Of a stretch of DNA of 64,000 nucleotides, positions 1 through 12,508 are shown piece by piece. The position numbers and the translations under genes are program-made. Source of the DNA: Deroplatys truncata (Eukaryota > Arthropoda > Insecta > Mantodea > Mantidae); NCBI GenBank assembly GCA_030765065.1, contig CM060989.1, positions 57,674,001 to 57,738,000 on the forward strand, read 5' to 3'. Each line of letters opens with the position of its first letter. The first letter of the stretch is position 1. The notes under the pieces were generated by a model that saw nothing but the letters and a program-made list of their open reading frames with translations, had not been told where the DNA came from and ran no database searches.

Positions 1-1211
1 CCAGAATGAAATAATTATTATAAGACATAACTAGAAACTCGAAATTTAAGTATTTACTTATAGCATTGCAAAGTCATCTTTAAAAGCTGGATATGTCTCA
101 GAATGATCAAGATTGTTCTGAAGATTCACCAAAATATATGAATCAGGTGAGAGATTTTTAATGTGCATTTGCTAGTGTAGCTCTGGGATACACCATTGGC
201 AAGGAAAGCAAAAATCTATGGTTTAGATTCTGGCCAGTACGCAAATACATTGGACATACCCATTCATTTTTACAAAAACTACAGGATATATGACTCAAAT
301 AAGTATGTAAACACAAATATAATCATACATAAACAAATCAGTTGGTAGGAATTTTGTGTTTTGAATTTTTTTTATGGTAAGTTTAATTGTTGGCTTGTTT
401 AACAATTTTCTCCACAATTTACACAACTACTGTAACAAAAGAATGACAATTTATAAAATTACAGAAATACTATTTACAAGCTAAAAACAAATAGGTACTC
501 TGCAAAAAGCAGTTGTTAATTTTAAACAAGCACAATAAAAGTTATACAAGAGAAAACTAACTACAGAATAAATTCATTGCTTATAAATAAATAATTCAAT
601 TCCAAACAATATTATAGTTTAAACGGCCGCGGTTGGAACCTGGCGCTGGTGTAGCCAAACTGTTTATGCCATCTACACAAATACCATAGAACTGTTTCTG
701 CATGTAGCAATCACAGATGGTAGCACGCATCCTATATTTGTATCTGGGTTTAAAAAAATTAAAATTGTGGCATTAAGAAGTAAATTCCATATAAAAATAA
801 ACATTTATATTTATAATTGCTTTCTAAAACTTCCTTAAGCATAATAAGGTGAAAACGTTCATCTTTTTAATAAGTAATATACAGTATAGTAATGAGTTGT
901 TGTCATAAGGCCTACAATAAAGTTATGAAATATATCTGTGTAACATGTTATCGTCAGAATTATGGAATGAATACCGGAATTTTTGAAAAGGATTGAATTT
1001 CACAACGTAATTTGATCCTAATCCGCAAATTGTAACCACACTGACACATCGTGTGGCGCTCAATACTACACTGAAGTTTCAAGTATAACCTTTTCGTTAC
1101 CACTGACGGACTGACACCGCTATTCAGATACGAGCCTTTAACAATATAATTCAAATTTCAAATCCCATCATGCTAACTGACACATGGTTCCACCATATCT
1201 GTGCACCAGAC
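1..1211. other. A+T-rich intergenic stretch
   Basis: No open frame of convincing length, no TIR pair and no recognisable protein remnant on either strand. Short A/T runs only. Confidence 0.5.
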
Positions 1212-1224
1212 TAGTGATGGGTCG

Positions 1225-1440
1225 AGTGCGTTACTTTACCGGAACTACTTCCAACACTTCCACTCCGCAGTCGGAGTCGTTTCAAGGAAGTAGTTCCAGT
1301 TCCTCTCCGAGGAAGTAGTTCCGGCCTCTGGTGGAACTAGTTCCATTGGAAGTACTTCCACTTCCTCATTCCGGAGTATTGGTGAAAATACTTCCACTGT
1401 TTTACTCCGGAATGACTTCCCCTAGTCTATGAAGAGGAAG
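1225..1440. repeat. Left subterminal TACTTCC array
   Basis: About ten degenerate copies of (T)ACTTCC / GGAAGTA in mixed orientation, with ACTCCG and CGGAGT words between them. It mirrors the array at the other end of the same element. In DNA transposons such subterminal arrays commonly bind transposase; that role here is inference. Confidence 0.65.
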
Positions 1441-2104
1441 CTTTTCAAATATATTCAACGGGATACCACACATGTCTTTAACAATTAATGTCTCCTGTCA
1501 CATGAGCAATTGTTTGTGACTTAATGGCTTGTAGTTCTACGCTAGTATGTTGTGTTTTTATCCCCGTTGTATAATGAACTACAAAGTAATATTGGTAATA
1601 TCATATGTAGTGATGTAGACCCAACGTACTTGAATAATTTGTAATTCCATTTGCTGTAAAGCAAATATAATTAACGGAACGCTACACTGGCTTTAAAACT
1701 GAAACTTATGCCTAGATACTTAGTAAAATATTGTTGTATTGCGTGTTAAACATTTAGGTTATGAACAGTGTGGAGGTAAATTCTTGTGCAATAAATGTAG
1801 TTTCAGCAAATATAAAACATTACTTTTGGGAAATTAATTTAAATATACTCATAATCTTTAGGGGCTGCTTTTTATGTTATTGTGAAGCGGAACATTTTGA
1901 GAATTTAATAAAAAGTGGTATGCTCCGATTTACATTTATTTTATTTATCCTTCTGAACCGTAAGTCTGCGGGACAAAGTTTACTGCCTTAAGGCAGTTTA
2001 ATAGTTTAAATTCTTAAGGTATTACTCTAACTTTGTGATGAAAAAAACTAGGTTATCAAATACAGAATAATGCAAATTACAAATTGGAATTAATTGTTCT
2101 TTCA

Positions 2105-2215
2105 CACAAGCCGTGTGTTGGACAGGGTTGGAAAGGTAGAATCAGATGACTGAAACATTCAATGCCAAGCCGGGATTTGAACCACGGATCTCCCGGTCTC
2201 CGTCCGGTTAAATTA
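2105..2215 (-). mobile_element. tRNA-derived SINE, family S1 (minus strand)
   Basis: On the minus strand a B-box-like GGTTCAAATCCCGG is followed by a conserved tail containing CATCTGATTCTACC and CACACGGCTTGTGTG. The same tail recurs on the plus strand at 19910-20005, which defines the family. It lies inside the 1212-3584 element. The A-box half is not clearly preserved. Confidence 0.7.
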
Positions 2216-3295
2216 AAAATTGTTCGTCTTAGCTACAGCTGTATATGCAGAATTATCAGCTATTTTGCTGTTAGCGACTACTAATCTACGTCATGGCACA
2301 CAGCCAACAACGAAGCGGATAAGGAAAATGCGCAATGTAGAGTACCAACATTTTCAACAGAAATGAGGTTGGCGAAACTGGAAGTAATTTATCAGCTGAT
2401 TTAAAATGAGGTTATGTGACGTATGGCAATTCATAATTAAATACTATTGTAGCTTTGTCCTAATTATGGTGCTTTCAAGTTTTTTCTTGTTTCAAAAAGT
2501 TATTTTGCTCACAGCGACAATGTAACAAATGAAAAATATGTTTTAAATGGCTAATTAAGCATAATTCGTGCTGTTCACGTAAAGGGCTCACTATTAATTT
2601 TAAGGCTAAAACTAGCAATCAACATAAAATGTTGCTTTAGGGAGTTAAAATGCAATATTTGACTACAGACATACTGCAAAATTATATTATTATAACTGCT
2701 ACATACGTGCGAAGTAGTAAGCGCACATGTAACTAGAAATTGGAATTCTCTCATAGAAGCATAATCGGAATTAAATGATTACACCAGAAAAAAAAACAGG
2801 CTTCTGCGTGCTTTTGAAATTCTGTACATAACGTTCAACTTACTGCAATATTCCCTTATTAAAATCACGACTACATGACGTGGAAAGTACGAGCAGATGA
2901 AATATAACTAAAAAAAATGTTTTTTCTCGTGGAAGCATTATTGGTATTGAACCATACATCGGGGGAGGGGAGAAAGTTTATGCGTATTTTATAGAAGTCT
3001 GTATTAACGTTCAACTAAAGAGGTTCATTGCATTTGTCATATTCAATAGGGCATTTAACATCAATTTTGCATAAATGACACAAACCCGAATTCATCAATA
3101 CTTGAGTCAGAATTGACTTAATTTACTTAAACATTTTTTCTCAAATTGCAACGTGACGCAGGCTGCATTAATACCATCTCATTTACCATAAAGGAAATGA
3201 TATCCAATGTCATGGCGACTTCTAAATAATACCTACGCATAACGCAATACTGGTTAGGTATTGTACTGCCAATGGAATTGATGGAATGATGCAAT

Positions 3296-3572
3296 TGGAA
3301 GTGGAAGTAACTCCGACGGAGTTGGAAGTAAATGTCTTGGTGGAAGTACTCCGGTGGAATGGAAGTAAAACTGTTGTGGAAGTAACTCCGACGGAGATGG
3401 AAGTAAATGCCTTGGAAGTACTCTGGCGGAGTGGAAGTAAAACTGTTCTGGAAGTAACTCCGACGGAGTTGGAAGTGATTGGAAGTAAGGAAGTGCCAGT
3501 TCCGAATAGTGGAATGGTTACTTCACACTTCCAAAGGAGGAACCGTTCCTTTGAAACGACTCCGACTCCTTC
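3296..3572. repeat. Right subterminal GGAAGTA array
   Basis: Roughly eleven copies of GGAAGTA (some GGAAGTG), with three long units in which GTGGAAGTAACTCC is followed by GACGGAG. Because the words keep a frame of three, the stretch stays open as a repetitive peptide, which I regard as a by-product and not a gene. It pairs with the left array. Confidence 0.75.
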
Positions 3573-3732
3573 GACCCATCACTGGCAGACGCATTTATTT
3601 GAAAACAAACTCTCATTGCGTAACATTTGAAATAGAAAATGAAAATAATGCGAAGGAAGAAGAAAGAAAGCAAGCAAGCTATGCTACATAATCCTACAGC
3701 TGTTGTCTTTTACGCAGTTGCAACACTTTTTT

Positions 3733-4620
3733 ACTTTCTCTACTACGTATAGTAAGTAGGGGAAGTATTGTATTCCACACAAAAATTCGATACCGAGATT
3801 TCACCGGAAATACATTTTTTCAGACACCCTGAATCCAAGAAAAGCATTTTTGAAAACATGTCCGTGTGTGTGTGTCTGTCTGTGAACAGCATAACTCAGA
3901 AACGAACAGTCGGATAAACACCAAACTTGGTATTTAGGTTCAGTATCTTCCAGAGATGCGACACGAAGGTTTTCAAGAAAATCCCCACACCCCAGATTAC
4001 CCTTTACATAGAACATTTTTCGAACATTTTAATTTTCTCAAAAATGGCTCTAACGATTTTGATTAAAATATCATGTGTTTAAGATATTTTTATGACAAAT
4101 AAAATGTATATCTTGAATTTTCTGGGAATGTCTGTAAAAGTATTCTTCATTGTGAACGACTTTTGGTAAACTGGTAAACCATAAGAGATATACAAAATTT
4201 TACTACACAAAAAATGTAGATCGCGTTAAAATACAAAATTTACATATACATTTTTTTATTGAGTGAACCATTTTCGAGATATTGCTTGTTATTCCCTTAA
4301 ATTTTTCAATACTTATTTTCTCAAATGGGAATTCGTTATTCATTATTTGTCTTGGATATGCAAAGAGTATTAATATGTGGCAAAGGGAATGGTGCTGCAC
4401 CCAGCAACCAGCTATTAAGAGATATGTATGTGCTTAAAGGCTACTGTATTTCTATATTGCCCTTGTAAATATATATTCCCCTTACATCTACAAGAAAATT
4501 AGAAATAAGATAGAGTCTGCAAATGTTTATCTCGATTCAGATGAAGTAGATGGAGAATAAGCGTTTGTAAGAATAGTTTGTACAAGATTAGAGAAAGTCA
4601 TGTGAGTGTAAGACATCAGA
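3733..4620. repeat. Repeat D, copy 1 (full length, ~888 bp)
   Basis: It begins ACTTTCTCTACTACG and ends GAGTGTAAGACATCAGA, followed by a T tract. The sub-terminal word ACTTTCTCTA recurs inverted near the right end (TAGAGAAAGT). Near-identical full copies occur at 4836-5701 (older) and 60576-61460, with partial copies at 23273, 34829 and 9540. A minus-strand open frame near 3801-4016 is shared with the 60.5-kb copy only because the DNA is shared. Read on the minus strand, the unit ends GAGAAAGTAAAA, so it could be a short retroposon with an A tail. I do not recognise the family. Confidence 0.8.
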
Positions 4621-4835
4621 TTTTTTCTTAAATTATTTAACATTTAAGTTACAATTGTAATGCATTTCTTATAAAATATATAAAGTATAATTGCCTTTTA
4701 AACACGTAATAAACGAAAAGAGTAAGAGAGAGAGACAGAGGGGAAGAAAATTATATTATTTTTAGTATTGGTAGTAGTATATTAATACAAAACAGAACCT
4801 TAAGGTAATAGGTTAATTATTATTTCTGCAACTTT

Positions 4836-5701
4836 ACTTTCTCTCCTACTTAGGTATAGTAAGCACAGGAAGTATTGGATATATTATACAGAAGATTTCG
4901 ATACCAAGATTTCACCGGCAATACATGTTTTCAGACTGCTTGAATCCAAAACCAAATGTTTAGAAAAAGGCGTGTGTGTTTGTGTGCATGTGAACAGCAT
5001 AACTAAAAGTCGATTAAATACAAAACTTGTAATCTAAGTTCAGCATATTCCAAGGATGCGACACGAAGTTTTTCAATAAGATCCTGCGCTGCAAAATACG
5101 TTTTACATGGACAAACATCCATTACTTTTATTTTCTCAAAAATGCCTGAAATAATTTTGATTAAAATACCATATGTTTAAGACAATTGCACGACAGATTA
5201 AATGCTATATCTCGAATTTCCTGTAAATAACCTGTGAAGTCCTCTTAATTTGAATGACTTATAATTTGGTAAAGCTTAAGCGATCAAAGGCCTACTACAC
5301 AACAAAACGTAGAACTCGTTAAATCACACTACTTATGTCAAGTAAATATTATTGTGGCATTAACCATTTCTGAGATATTCTGTTAATTGTTTGAATGTTC
5401 AAATACTTAAACTTTTTTAAAGTGTAAGTCGATATTCGACTTTTCCCCCCTCGTCATGCAAAGAGCATGGAATTTCAAAGTCATCACATCGTGAAACGCT
5501 TTATAAAAACTTGACTATCGCTTTAGTCTACTGAATCTTCCTTATACCTAAAACTAAATGCGCAGTGAAAGCAAAAGAGTAGGTACTGTTTTTAATGAAA
5601 GTTCATTGCTATTAACAAGAAGTAGGTAGAAGAATAAGCTTCTGTTTGGATAGTTAGTAGAAGGGTAGGTAAAGAAACTCATGTGAATGTAAGAAATCAG
5701 A
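4836..5701. repeat. Repeat D, copy 2 (diverged, ~866 bp)
   Basis: It aligns end to end with copy 1, starting ACTTTCTCTCCTAC and ending AATGTAAGAAATCAGA, in the same orientation and only 215 bp further on. It carries many substitutions, so it is older than copies 1 and 60.6 kb. The two copies lie as a direct pair. Confidence 0.75.
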
Positions 5702-5819
5702 TTTTTATAATTACAATATATGTTGTGCATATTTTCATGCTTTAAACAGCTATAAATAATTTTAGTTATAGATGTTACGCGTTTTAAGAAATGATCACAG
5801 CGATCAAAGTACTAAGCGA

Positions 5820-7132
5820 CGAGGGCAGTCCAAGAAGTACTCGACCTGACGTATATATAGCGGGTGTTGTTTCCAACAAATGACTATAATAGAAAGTACC
5901 ACCCTTATAAAGCTTAAGTTTGAAGTTTGACGATGCTACGTTGTTTAGTAATTGTTTGGCAGCCATTAATAGTGAACTCTGTCAGCGAATTTGTAAACAC
6001 GAATAAAACTGGCCATCGTTATGTGATACAATACTTTCATTTGAAAGGTCTTAGTCCAACTAATATTAAAGCAGAGCTAGATTCTACTCTGGGAGAGTCT
6101 GCTCCTTCGTTTACAACAGTAAAACATTGGGTGGCAGAGTTTAAGCGTGGCCGTACGAGTTGCTAAGACGAACATCGCAGTGGTCGACCAAATGAGGTGA
6201 CCATACCAGAAATTATGGAGAAAATTCACAAAATAATACCATTTTGTGGATTTTCTCCACAATTTCAAAATGAATGACCGTCGACTGAAAGTGCGCGAGC
6301 TAGCAGACATAGTAGGCATTTCAAAAAGTGCTGTGCATCGCACACTAACTGAAAATTTAGACATGAGAAAGCTGTGCGCAAGATGGGTCCGCGTTTACTC
6401 ACAATGGAACAAAAGCAGCGTCGTGAGGATGTTTCAATCAAGTGTTTGGCGATGTTTCGCTGCTATAAAGCCGAGCTTTTGCGTCGATTCATAACCATGG
6501 ATGAAACATGGGTCTATCACTTCACACCTGAGACGATGGAACGTCAAAACAGTGGATTGAAAGAGGAGAATCGGCTCCAAAGAAGGTGAAGACAGTTCCA
6601 CTGCAGGCAAGGTCATGACGTCAGTTTTTTGGGATGCGCGATAATTTTAATTATCTTCAAAAAGGAAAAGCAATCAATGGCGAGTATTATGCAAACTTAT
6701 TGCAGCGTTTGAATGATGAAGTCAAGTAAAAACGGCCCATTTAGCGAAAAAGAAAGCTCTGTTTCATCAAGACAATGCAGCCGTTCACACATCCATTATC
6801 GCCATGGTCAAAATCAATGAGTTAAAGTTCGAATTGCTTCCTCGTGCACCCTATTCGTCAGACTTAGCCCCCCTCTGATCATTTTCTGTTTCCAAAGTTG
6901 AAGAAATGGCTTGGTGGTAAAAGATTTGCCAACAATGAAGAGGTGGAGTTTGCAGTTGATGGCTATTTTGCAGAAGTTGATGGTTCTAACTATAAACAGG
7001 GTATCGAAGCCATTGAATATCGCTGGGAAAAGTGTATCGAGCTGAAAGGAGACTATGTAGAGAAATAAAGATTTTTTTCCCCAAAAATGTTTGTTTTCTT
7101 TGTTAGGTCGGGTACTTCTGGGACAGCCCTCG
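5820..7132 (+). mobile_element. mariner element (degenerate, ~1.31 kb)
   Basis: The ends are an inverted pair: GAGGGCAGTCCAAGAAGTAC at left, with the reverse complement of GGTACTTCTGGGACAGCCCTC at right, followed by a TA. The plus-strand reading gives a mariner transposase in pieces: an N-terminal HTH region (GHRYVIQYFHLKGLSPT), a second HTH (RELADIVGISKSAVHR), the first catalytic segment ITMDETWVYHF at about 6495-6525, then FHQDNAAVHTS near 6765 and PYSSDLAP near 6850. This is the DD34D pattern. Reading frame is lost at several points (for example around 6165, 6240 and 6870), so it is a dead copy. The length matches ordinary mariners. Confidence 0.92.
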
Positions 7133-7134
7133 TA

Positions 7135-8817
7135 TATGGAAAATCTTTAATTTGAGGTTGTAAAATAACGTAATTTTATTGCGGATTACACTTTCTAGCT
7201 GAATACCATCACTATGAAATAAGAGCTGAAGCTTTCTTGGGGACGAACATATTCTAGACATTCTCGGGCTTCATGCCAAGTGAGATGATGTTGGTACATC
7301 AACATCACACCAATAACAGGTGATGTACCAACATCACCTAACCTGGCTTTGAGTTCGAGAACATCTAGGGTGTCGATGTTATACTTGAATTTCAACACGG
7401 TTTGGTATTTATGGCGATATATTGCCCTAAGGCAAAGCGAAGGTTATTGCATTTCGCTTTCTTTTATTCTTTCTGTTGGGCTTCTTAAAAGTTTTGAAGA
7501 CGTTATGAGTTCCTGTCCATTTAAAAAACCAACAACAGGTGTCATGAAATGCGCCGAATTGCCCTATGGGTGCATTTTGTTGCACGTGTTCACGCACTAG
7601 TTTATAAAACAAATATTCCCTATTTTCTCAAGAAAAAAAAATAAGTCACGCCTATACAATTATTTCGATGAATCACAGCGAAATTTTTCAAATAATATTT
7701 TTCTGTGATGCGTTGTACTGATCAATCATTAGCACCAATGTTGTGCCCCAGCACACGTACAAATACATGCTCACCAAACAACAATGCTCTTTCTGATTAC
7801 TTAATAGTTGGTTCTAGTTAAGAATACGATCTGAAAATACAAGTATGATCTGCATTCGTGTTCAAAATGAATGTTTCAAAAAATAAAGTTAATTTTGCTT
7901 AAACAAATAATTTGTTAAATTTTATTTCTGTAATAGTTTTGGTTGTGATGATAAAATTGGTTTGTAATTAGTAGAAGGTGTTGACAAAAGTTTCCTGCGC
8001 ATTTTCGGTAAAAGTATCTTTTATAGCAAATGTAATTGGATTATGTTACACCTCCTTAATTATATCTTAGCCGTTTACACAATGAATATGGCAATCCGTG
8101 CTTTAAATTGTACATGTTAAAACAAGTCTAAAGCATTCACTTACAATTACTATTCAAAGAGCGCGCAGCCAATGAAAACGAAATGTTCGGAGTGGCCTAC
8201 CTTCGCCTTACTCGAGTTACCTTGGCTTCTGTATAGTGGCTAAAGAATGTGATATGAAAACACATCAAAATGAAAGTATGCCACTAATGAATAATTCTAG
8301 CTTGAGCTATAATTTTTAAAATTTAGTCCCGTTGAGTGGTATTTTTAGTCAATTTTGCTAAAACTTTGCTTCGTTTTACCGTGATAGCGGTAGGGAAATT
8401 GCCGGGAATTGCCGGCACTGTAAATTGCCGGGAAATGGGAGTTGAATCCGAATCTGAGTGAGATTGAGGATTCAAAAATTTAGTCAAATACAATGTACGT
8501 AAAAGAAATAATTGCAATTATACACGCTTTAAAAATTATGCAAAACTGTGTGTTTACTTTAAACAGGAAAAATTAAATTGTTATTGTACCCAGAGGAAAA
8601 GGTGAGTAAATGGGATGTTTTGGTTTGTTTTTCTTTCTCCCGCAGAGCTTCAAAAATTATTACATATAGCAAACTATGCTGCTTAACACAGATCTTGAGC
8701 TTGGTACGGGACCTGTGATATAAGTGTAGTGGATATAGTAACTCCATTAATGCCCTTTTTACCTCTTTAGACAGGTTTAAGGTTAGGTTACGTCAAATGA
8801 GAAAAAAGAAAACAAAG
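7135..8817. other. Non-coding A+T-rich stretch with one hairpin
   Basis: No protein remnant recognised. The one structured site is an inverted repeat with 15-bp arms (7287-7301 and 7321-7335), arm sequence GATGTTGGTACATCA, separated by a 19-bp loop. A short run near 8390-8440 repeats AATTGCCGG three times. Confidence 0.5.
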
Positions 8818-9129
8818 ATTATTCCGTGTGCGGGTTGGAGGTATGAAATGTTGAGAAACTTACGGAATCGGGTTTTTTAATACGTAGAGTTGATTGTATA
8901 GTATCCTGGGTTCTCATTCTAGTTTAGACGCGCAGTTCCCTCAGCTATGCCCTATCGTCGCTTCGCACACTCCTCTCCTAAAAAACATCCCTCGGTTACG
9001 TTTTGAGTTTGAGGTTCCTCAATCCCTCGGCTACGCCTTGCGGCTTAGGGCCCTCGATGTTACAATGTTGAAACCCCGATTCCGTAAGTTTGTTAACATT
9101 TCATACCTCCTACCCGAATACGGAATAAT
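8818..9129. mobile_element. MITE with ~65-bp terminal inverted repeats (312 bp)
   Basis: The left arm starts ATTATTCCGTGTGCGGGT and includes GGAGGTATGAAATGTT and AACTTACGGAATCGGG. The right arm carries the same words inverted, ending CGGAATAAT. The arms match over about 65 bp with few differences. There is no coding content; the open frame through it is incidental. The ends are compatible with a TTA/TAA target, but the duplication overlaps the symmetric end and cannot be fixed. Confidence 0.8.
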
Positions 9130-9539
9130 GTCCGGAAAATCAACCACATCATGCTTAACTATCACCTTTTGCACTACCTTGTCATACATAATGAAAGTAC
9201 GTGTAAGCCACCAACATTTACATATACCTTTAATTAAGCATTTACCTATTACATTCAGACATTAGATTCCATGTGATGGTGATTTACACTTATTTGTTAT
9301 TATCATTCTTCTGTAAGGCATGTGAGATGTTTACTCTTAGGTAATGCATGATGTGGAGAGAAAAAGAAAAGAAAGTCCTTGGTCTTGGGTATGCTATTAG
9401 TAAAAAAAAAAAAAAAAAAAGTTGGTACTGGTATGTTATTTAGCTGCATATTTCATAATTATATGACGTGTTCAATGTCCCTGAGATTTGTTTGCAGTGG
9501 GGCCAAGTGAACAAACAAATGACATAAAAATGTTGCTCC

Positions 9540-9705
9540 AAACTATATGGGGAGTGAGAATATACAGTATTCCTCTTGTACCTACAACAAAATGTATGAT
9601 GAAACTATCTGCAGTTTATCTCGATTAACAAGAACTGGATAGAGAGTTAGCTTTTGTAGAATAGCTATTGCAGTACTCATATGAATTTTGGTAAGAAAGT
9701 GAACT
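9540..9705. repeat. Repeat D, right-end fragment (old)
   Basis: It resembles the right-hand 160 bp of repeat D: words such as CTACAACAAAA, ATCTGCAGTTTATCTCGATTA and TTTTGTAGAATAG follow the order seen at 4490-4600 and 61335-61450. It is strongly diverged, and the left part of the unit is absent. Confidence 0.45.
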
Positions 9706-11721
9706 ACGTATTCCAAGTTATATATAGACATATTTCAGCAATTTTAATAAGATTAAATGTTATGAAATAAGTTACAGTCTTTCCTTCAACCCAGTGACAC
9801 TGATGTCGCTCTCAAATGTGTGGAGGAAAACTGTACTGTGTCCTAGTTTCATTTGTATGTTGGTATAATCTACTGTTCTCCTGTATATTACAATTTTAAT
9901 ATATTATTGTATTATAAATATATAGAAGGAAGTTATTCAGCATTTTGTTTATTACAGATCATGAAGCTAATTAATGTAGCAGACAGCTGACACTACAAGA
10001 AAATATAGATATTTAAATGTAAGTATTAATTTAAATATTATTTTAGTTAATTATTGCTTTCTATACTTTTTTTGAGGTAACAATTGCTGGGTTATGTAAT
10101 GTTGTAATTATTTACTTAAATATTCGGTGACCAATTTTTTTAAACTATGTTTAATACATGTCTAAATAACTCCCCTAAGATTTTTAGGGGACATTTTTCA
10201 GGGCAGAAACTTAGTTTTGGAATTTAAAAAAATTTAAAAATAAAGTTTACTCAAATATACAGCTTCTTAAGTAGAAAGTGTCAAAGTGGTTTCAAAGTAA
10301 ACTTCACTTTTTGGAAATCTAGAGGTTACACCTTTTATTGGAACTTGTAGTTCCATTCATTCTGCTGTTCGCTTCAGAGTTCCTTCCATAAAATTCACTT
10401 CATTACTGTCATATATATAATCTTACTATACAGTCAAAGTTGTCAAGATCAGCAACTTTTCTATAGGGAAGCGAGAAGTGAGTCACTGTTACTTCAACTC
10501 TAGCAGTGGAAGGTTGTGAGCAATTAGCATTCGTTACATCGCCCTCTTCATGTACTTCTGTTCAACCCTTCTATCTACTGCTAACCCTTACATTCCATTC
10601 TACCCCTCATACTTTGAACATTCCAAAGTCACTTTGTCATCCGAAGGAATGCAGTAAAAGTCATTGATCTATGCTCTAGCAATCTCAGTTTTGGCATCTG
10701 CAATTATGTGCTTCCAATTGGGTTTTTATATTTATGTTTTTTATATTATGTTTCAATACCGGCCATTAACAAAACCTTTTTTGGTGTAGAATATATTTTT
10801 TTAATAATAATATTTTTTTATCCATTTCCCATTCATACTGTCATGGTGAAAAGTTGAATTTCCTGCATTCATTGCTAATATCATAACCTACCTGCCTGTT
10901 TTGCATATTTTATTGCACATATGTGCATGAACGAGGTATATTAAAACCTTTTAACTTTTGATAAATTTATTACTGCAGACATGGAAGTTTGATAGTTTAG
11001 GTTCGCTATTTAAATCTTACCTTAATATTATAATTGATTGCCATTCACCAATGTTAATGTCAGTGACCTTGCTATTGGAACCACAATGTTAAACAGCTAT
11101 TAGTAATTAATTTTATTTTCCCATAAGTACTGTTTCCATTATTTGTTATTGCCAAAAAAAATAGTATACAATATACATACATTAAGTGCATTGGAGAATC
11201 TTGGAAGAGGAAAATACTCAAATTCTTCGTGTATTTTGAAACTCTTCCTTGTTCTCCAATGTTGTGCTTACTGTACTTGCGTTCAATATATTAATTTTGT
11301 AGATCATATAAAATGTATGTTCATCATTTTGTGTGTTTATTATCTGAGAAAAATTAATGTGCATAATGATTTATAAAACAAATCAAGACACAGTGCAACT
11401 GAAAACCAAAATGTTGGTTACCTATTGGGCATTTAAAGTGAGAATGAGTTATGGCTCATGTGAAATTAATTTCTTTGGATTTCTTACAATGAAGACCAAC
11501 TTAACTTTTTTTTAATATAAAAAATGTATATTTTTTAAAGAACCAGCAAACTTGTAAAAATGGGTGAGAGAACAATTGTGCAATTTTATCTGTCAGTGCA
11601 GAAAAAGCTTAAAAATCAAGAGGGAAAAGTGCAGAGTGTTTGGAACATGCAAAGAGCTGAGCAAAGAAGCAAAAGAACTAACTGATTCTGATATAAAGTT
11701 AGGGTGCATATGTGATCTTAA
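9706..11721. other. A+T-rich stretch, no gene seen
   Basis: No recognisable coding remnant or TIR pair. A pure A run lies just before it at about 9402-9420. Words such as CAAAGTGGTTTC and CCAAAGTCACTTTG around 10280 and 10625 hint at an old palindromic element, but I could not define ends. Confidence 0.4.
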
Positions 11722-12508
11722 GGCTGGTTCACAACCAACAAGAATGGTAACCAGAACGAGAACGAGAAAGTTGAAATACATGTATTCAAATGGGAATGTT
11801 CACAACCGATGGGAAGCCTTCCCAGACCCTGGGAACGGGAAAGAAGAGTTGCCCAACTTTTAACGTTCTCGTTCCCGGGCACGGCATATTAGATCCCTAT
11901 TGTACATATTAGGCTCTTCACTCTAGAGGTTATTCTAAGCGGCCATGACATGAAACAGCCACTAGTGCTCTCTATTGTCGCAAGCTAGAAACATGAAGCT
12001 GGAAGGAATTAGTAGTAAATGTGCTTCCTAACCTCATCCCGACACCCGCAAATCTAATCAGCATTGGTTCCTCTGGTGAAGGGATCATTTGTAGTTTGTT
12101 TATATGCAACTCAAAACTGGCTATTACCTAAAAGACAATGGCAAAAGCTACAAAGAACAGCTAAAACCGGTGAAAATGAAAAAAGAACAATAAACAATTT
12201 TAATGTATGCTATTAAATAAAGGAATGAAAGTTTGGCATAAGTAGAGGGATTGGAAATGTAATGAATATGCATTTAAATAATGTTTACTCTATCGAATTT
12301 TGACGTTGGCTTGACTAAATTGGAAGTAGATGAAAAAATGTCATTGGTCAGTTAAAAACAAATGAAATCCCAATGTGTAAAATTGACTTTCACTTTGTGA
12401 TTGATATGCATTCCTGTTCTTGTTGCCGGGCTGTTGTGAATAAAAATTTCTTGCTTCCCGTTCTCGTTTCCATTCTGGTTACCGTTACCGGGTGGTTGTG
12501 AACCAGCC
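11722..12508. mobile_element. TTAA-flanked MITE, copy 1 (~787 bp)
   Basis: The termini are GGCTGGTTCACAACCA at left and TGGTTGTGAACCAGCC at right, with TTAA immediately outside both ends (11718-11721 left; within 12509-12513 right). Sub-terminally both arms carry GGTAACCAGAA and GAGAACG words, so the inverted repeat is long. A second copy lies at 30625-31363. TTAA targets are typical of piggyBac and Kolobok elements; which one is not decided by the sequence. No coding content. Confidence 0.85.

Larger units (their letters stand above)
1212..3584. mobile_element. Non-autonomous DNA element with TIRs and GGAAGTA arrays
   Basis: The left end reads TAGTGATGGGTCGA and the right end TCGACCCATCACTG, an inverted pair about 2.37 kb apart. 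Inside each terminus is a degenerate array built on TACTTCC (left) or GGAAGTA (right), interspersed with ACTCCGACGGAG-type words, so the terminal inverted repeats are effectively over 200 bp long. No transposase is seen in the interior, and a SINE has landed inside it. Terminal TAGTGATGGG-type ends and subterminal motif arrays resemble hAT elements, but I could not find a clean 8-bp target duplication, so superfamily is inference. Confidence 0.65.

Noticed and set aside
3296-3572. CRISPR-like array
   Set aside because: Repeats are degenerate, very short, have no constant-length spacers, and mirror the other end of a DNA element in a eukaryotic genome.
3286-3630. Open frame giving a repetitive EVEVTPTELEVN-type protein
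   Set aside because: It is the GGAAGTA array of a transposon end read in one frame. The repeat unit length is a multiple of three, so it stays open by chance; no start context or homology.
3801-4016. Minus-strand frame shared with 60489-60857
   Set aside because: Both lie in repeat D; the older copies of D do not keep the frame open, so conservation is only that of young copies.
11564-11863. 99-residue plus-strand frame
   Set aside because: It runs from unrelated flank into the TTAA MITE end; no homology and no splice context.
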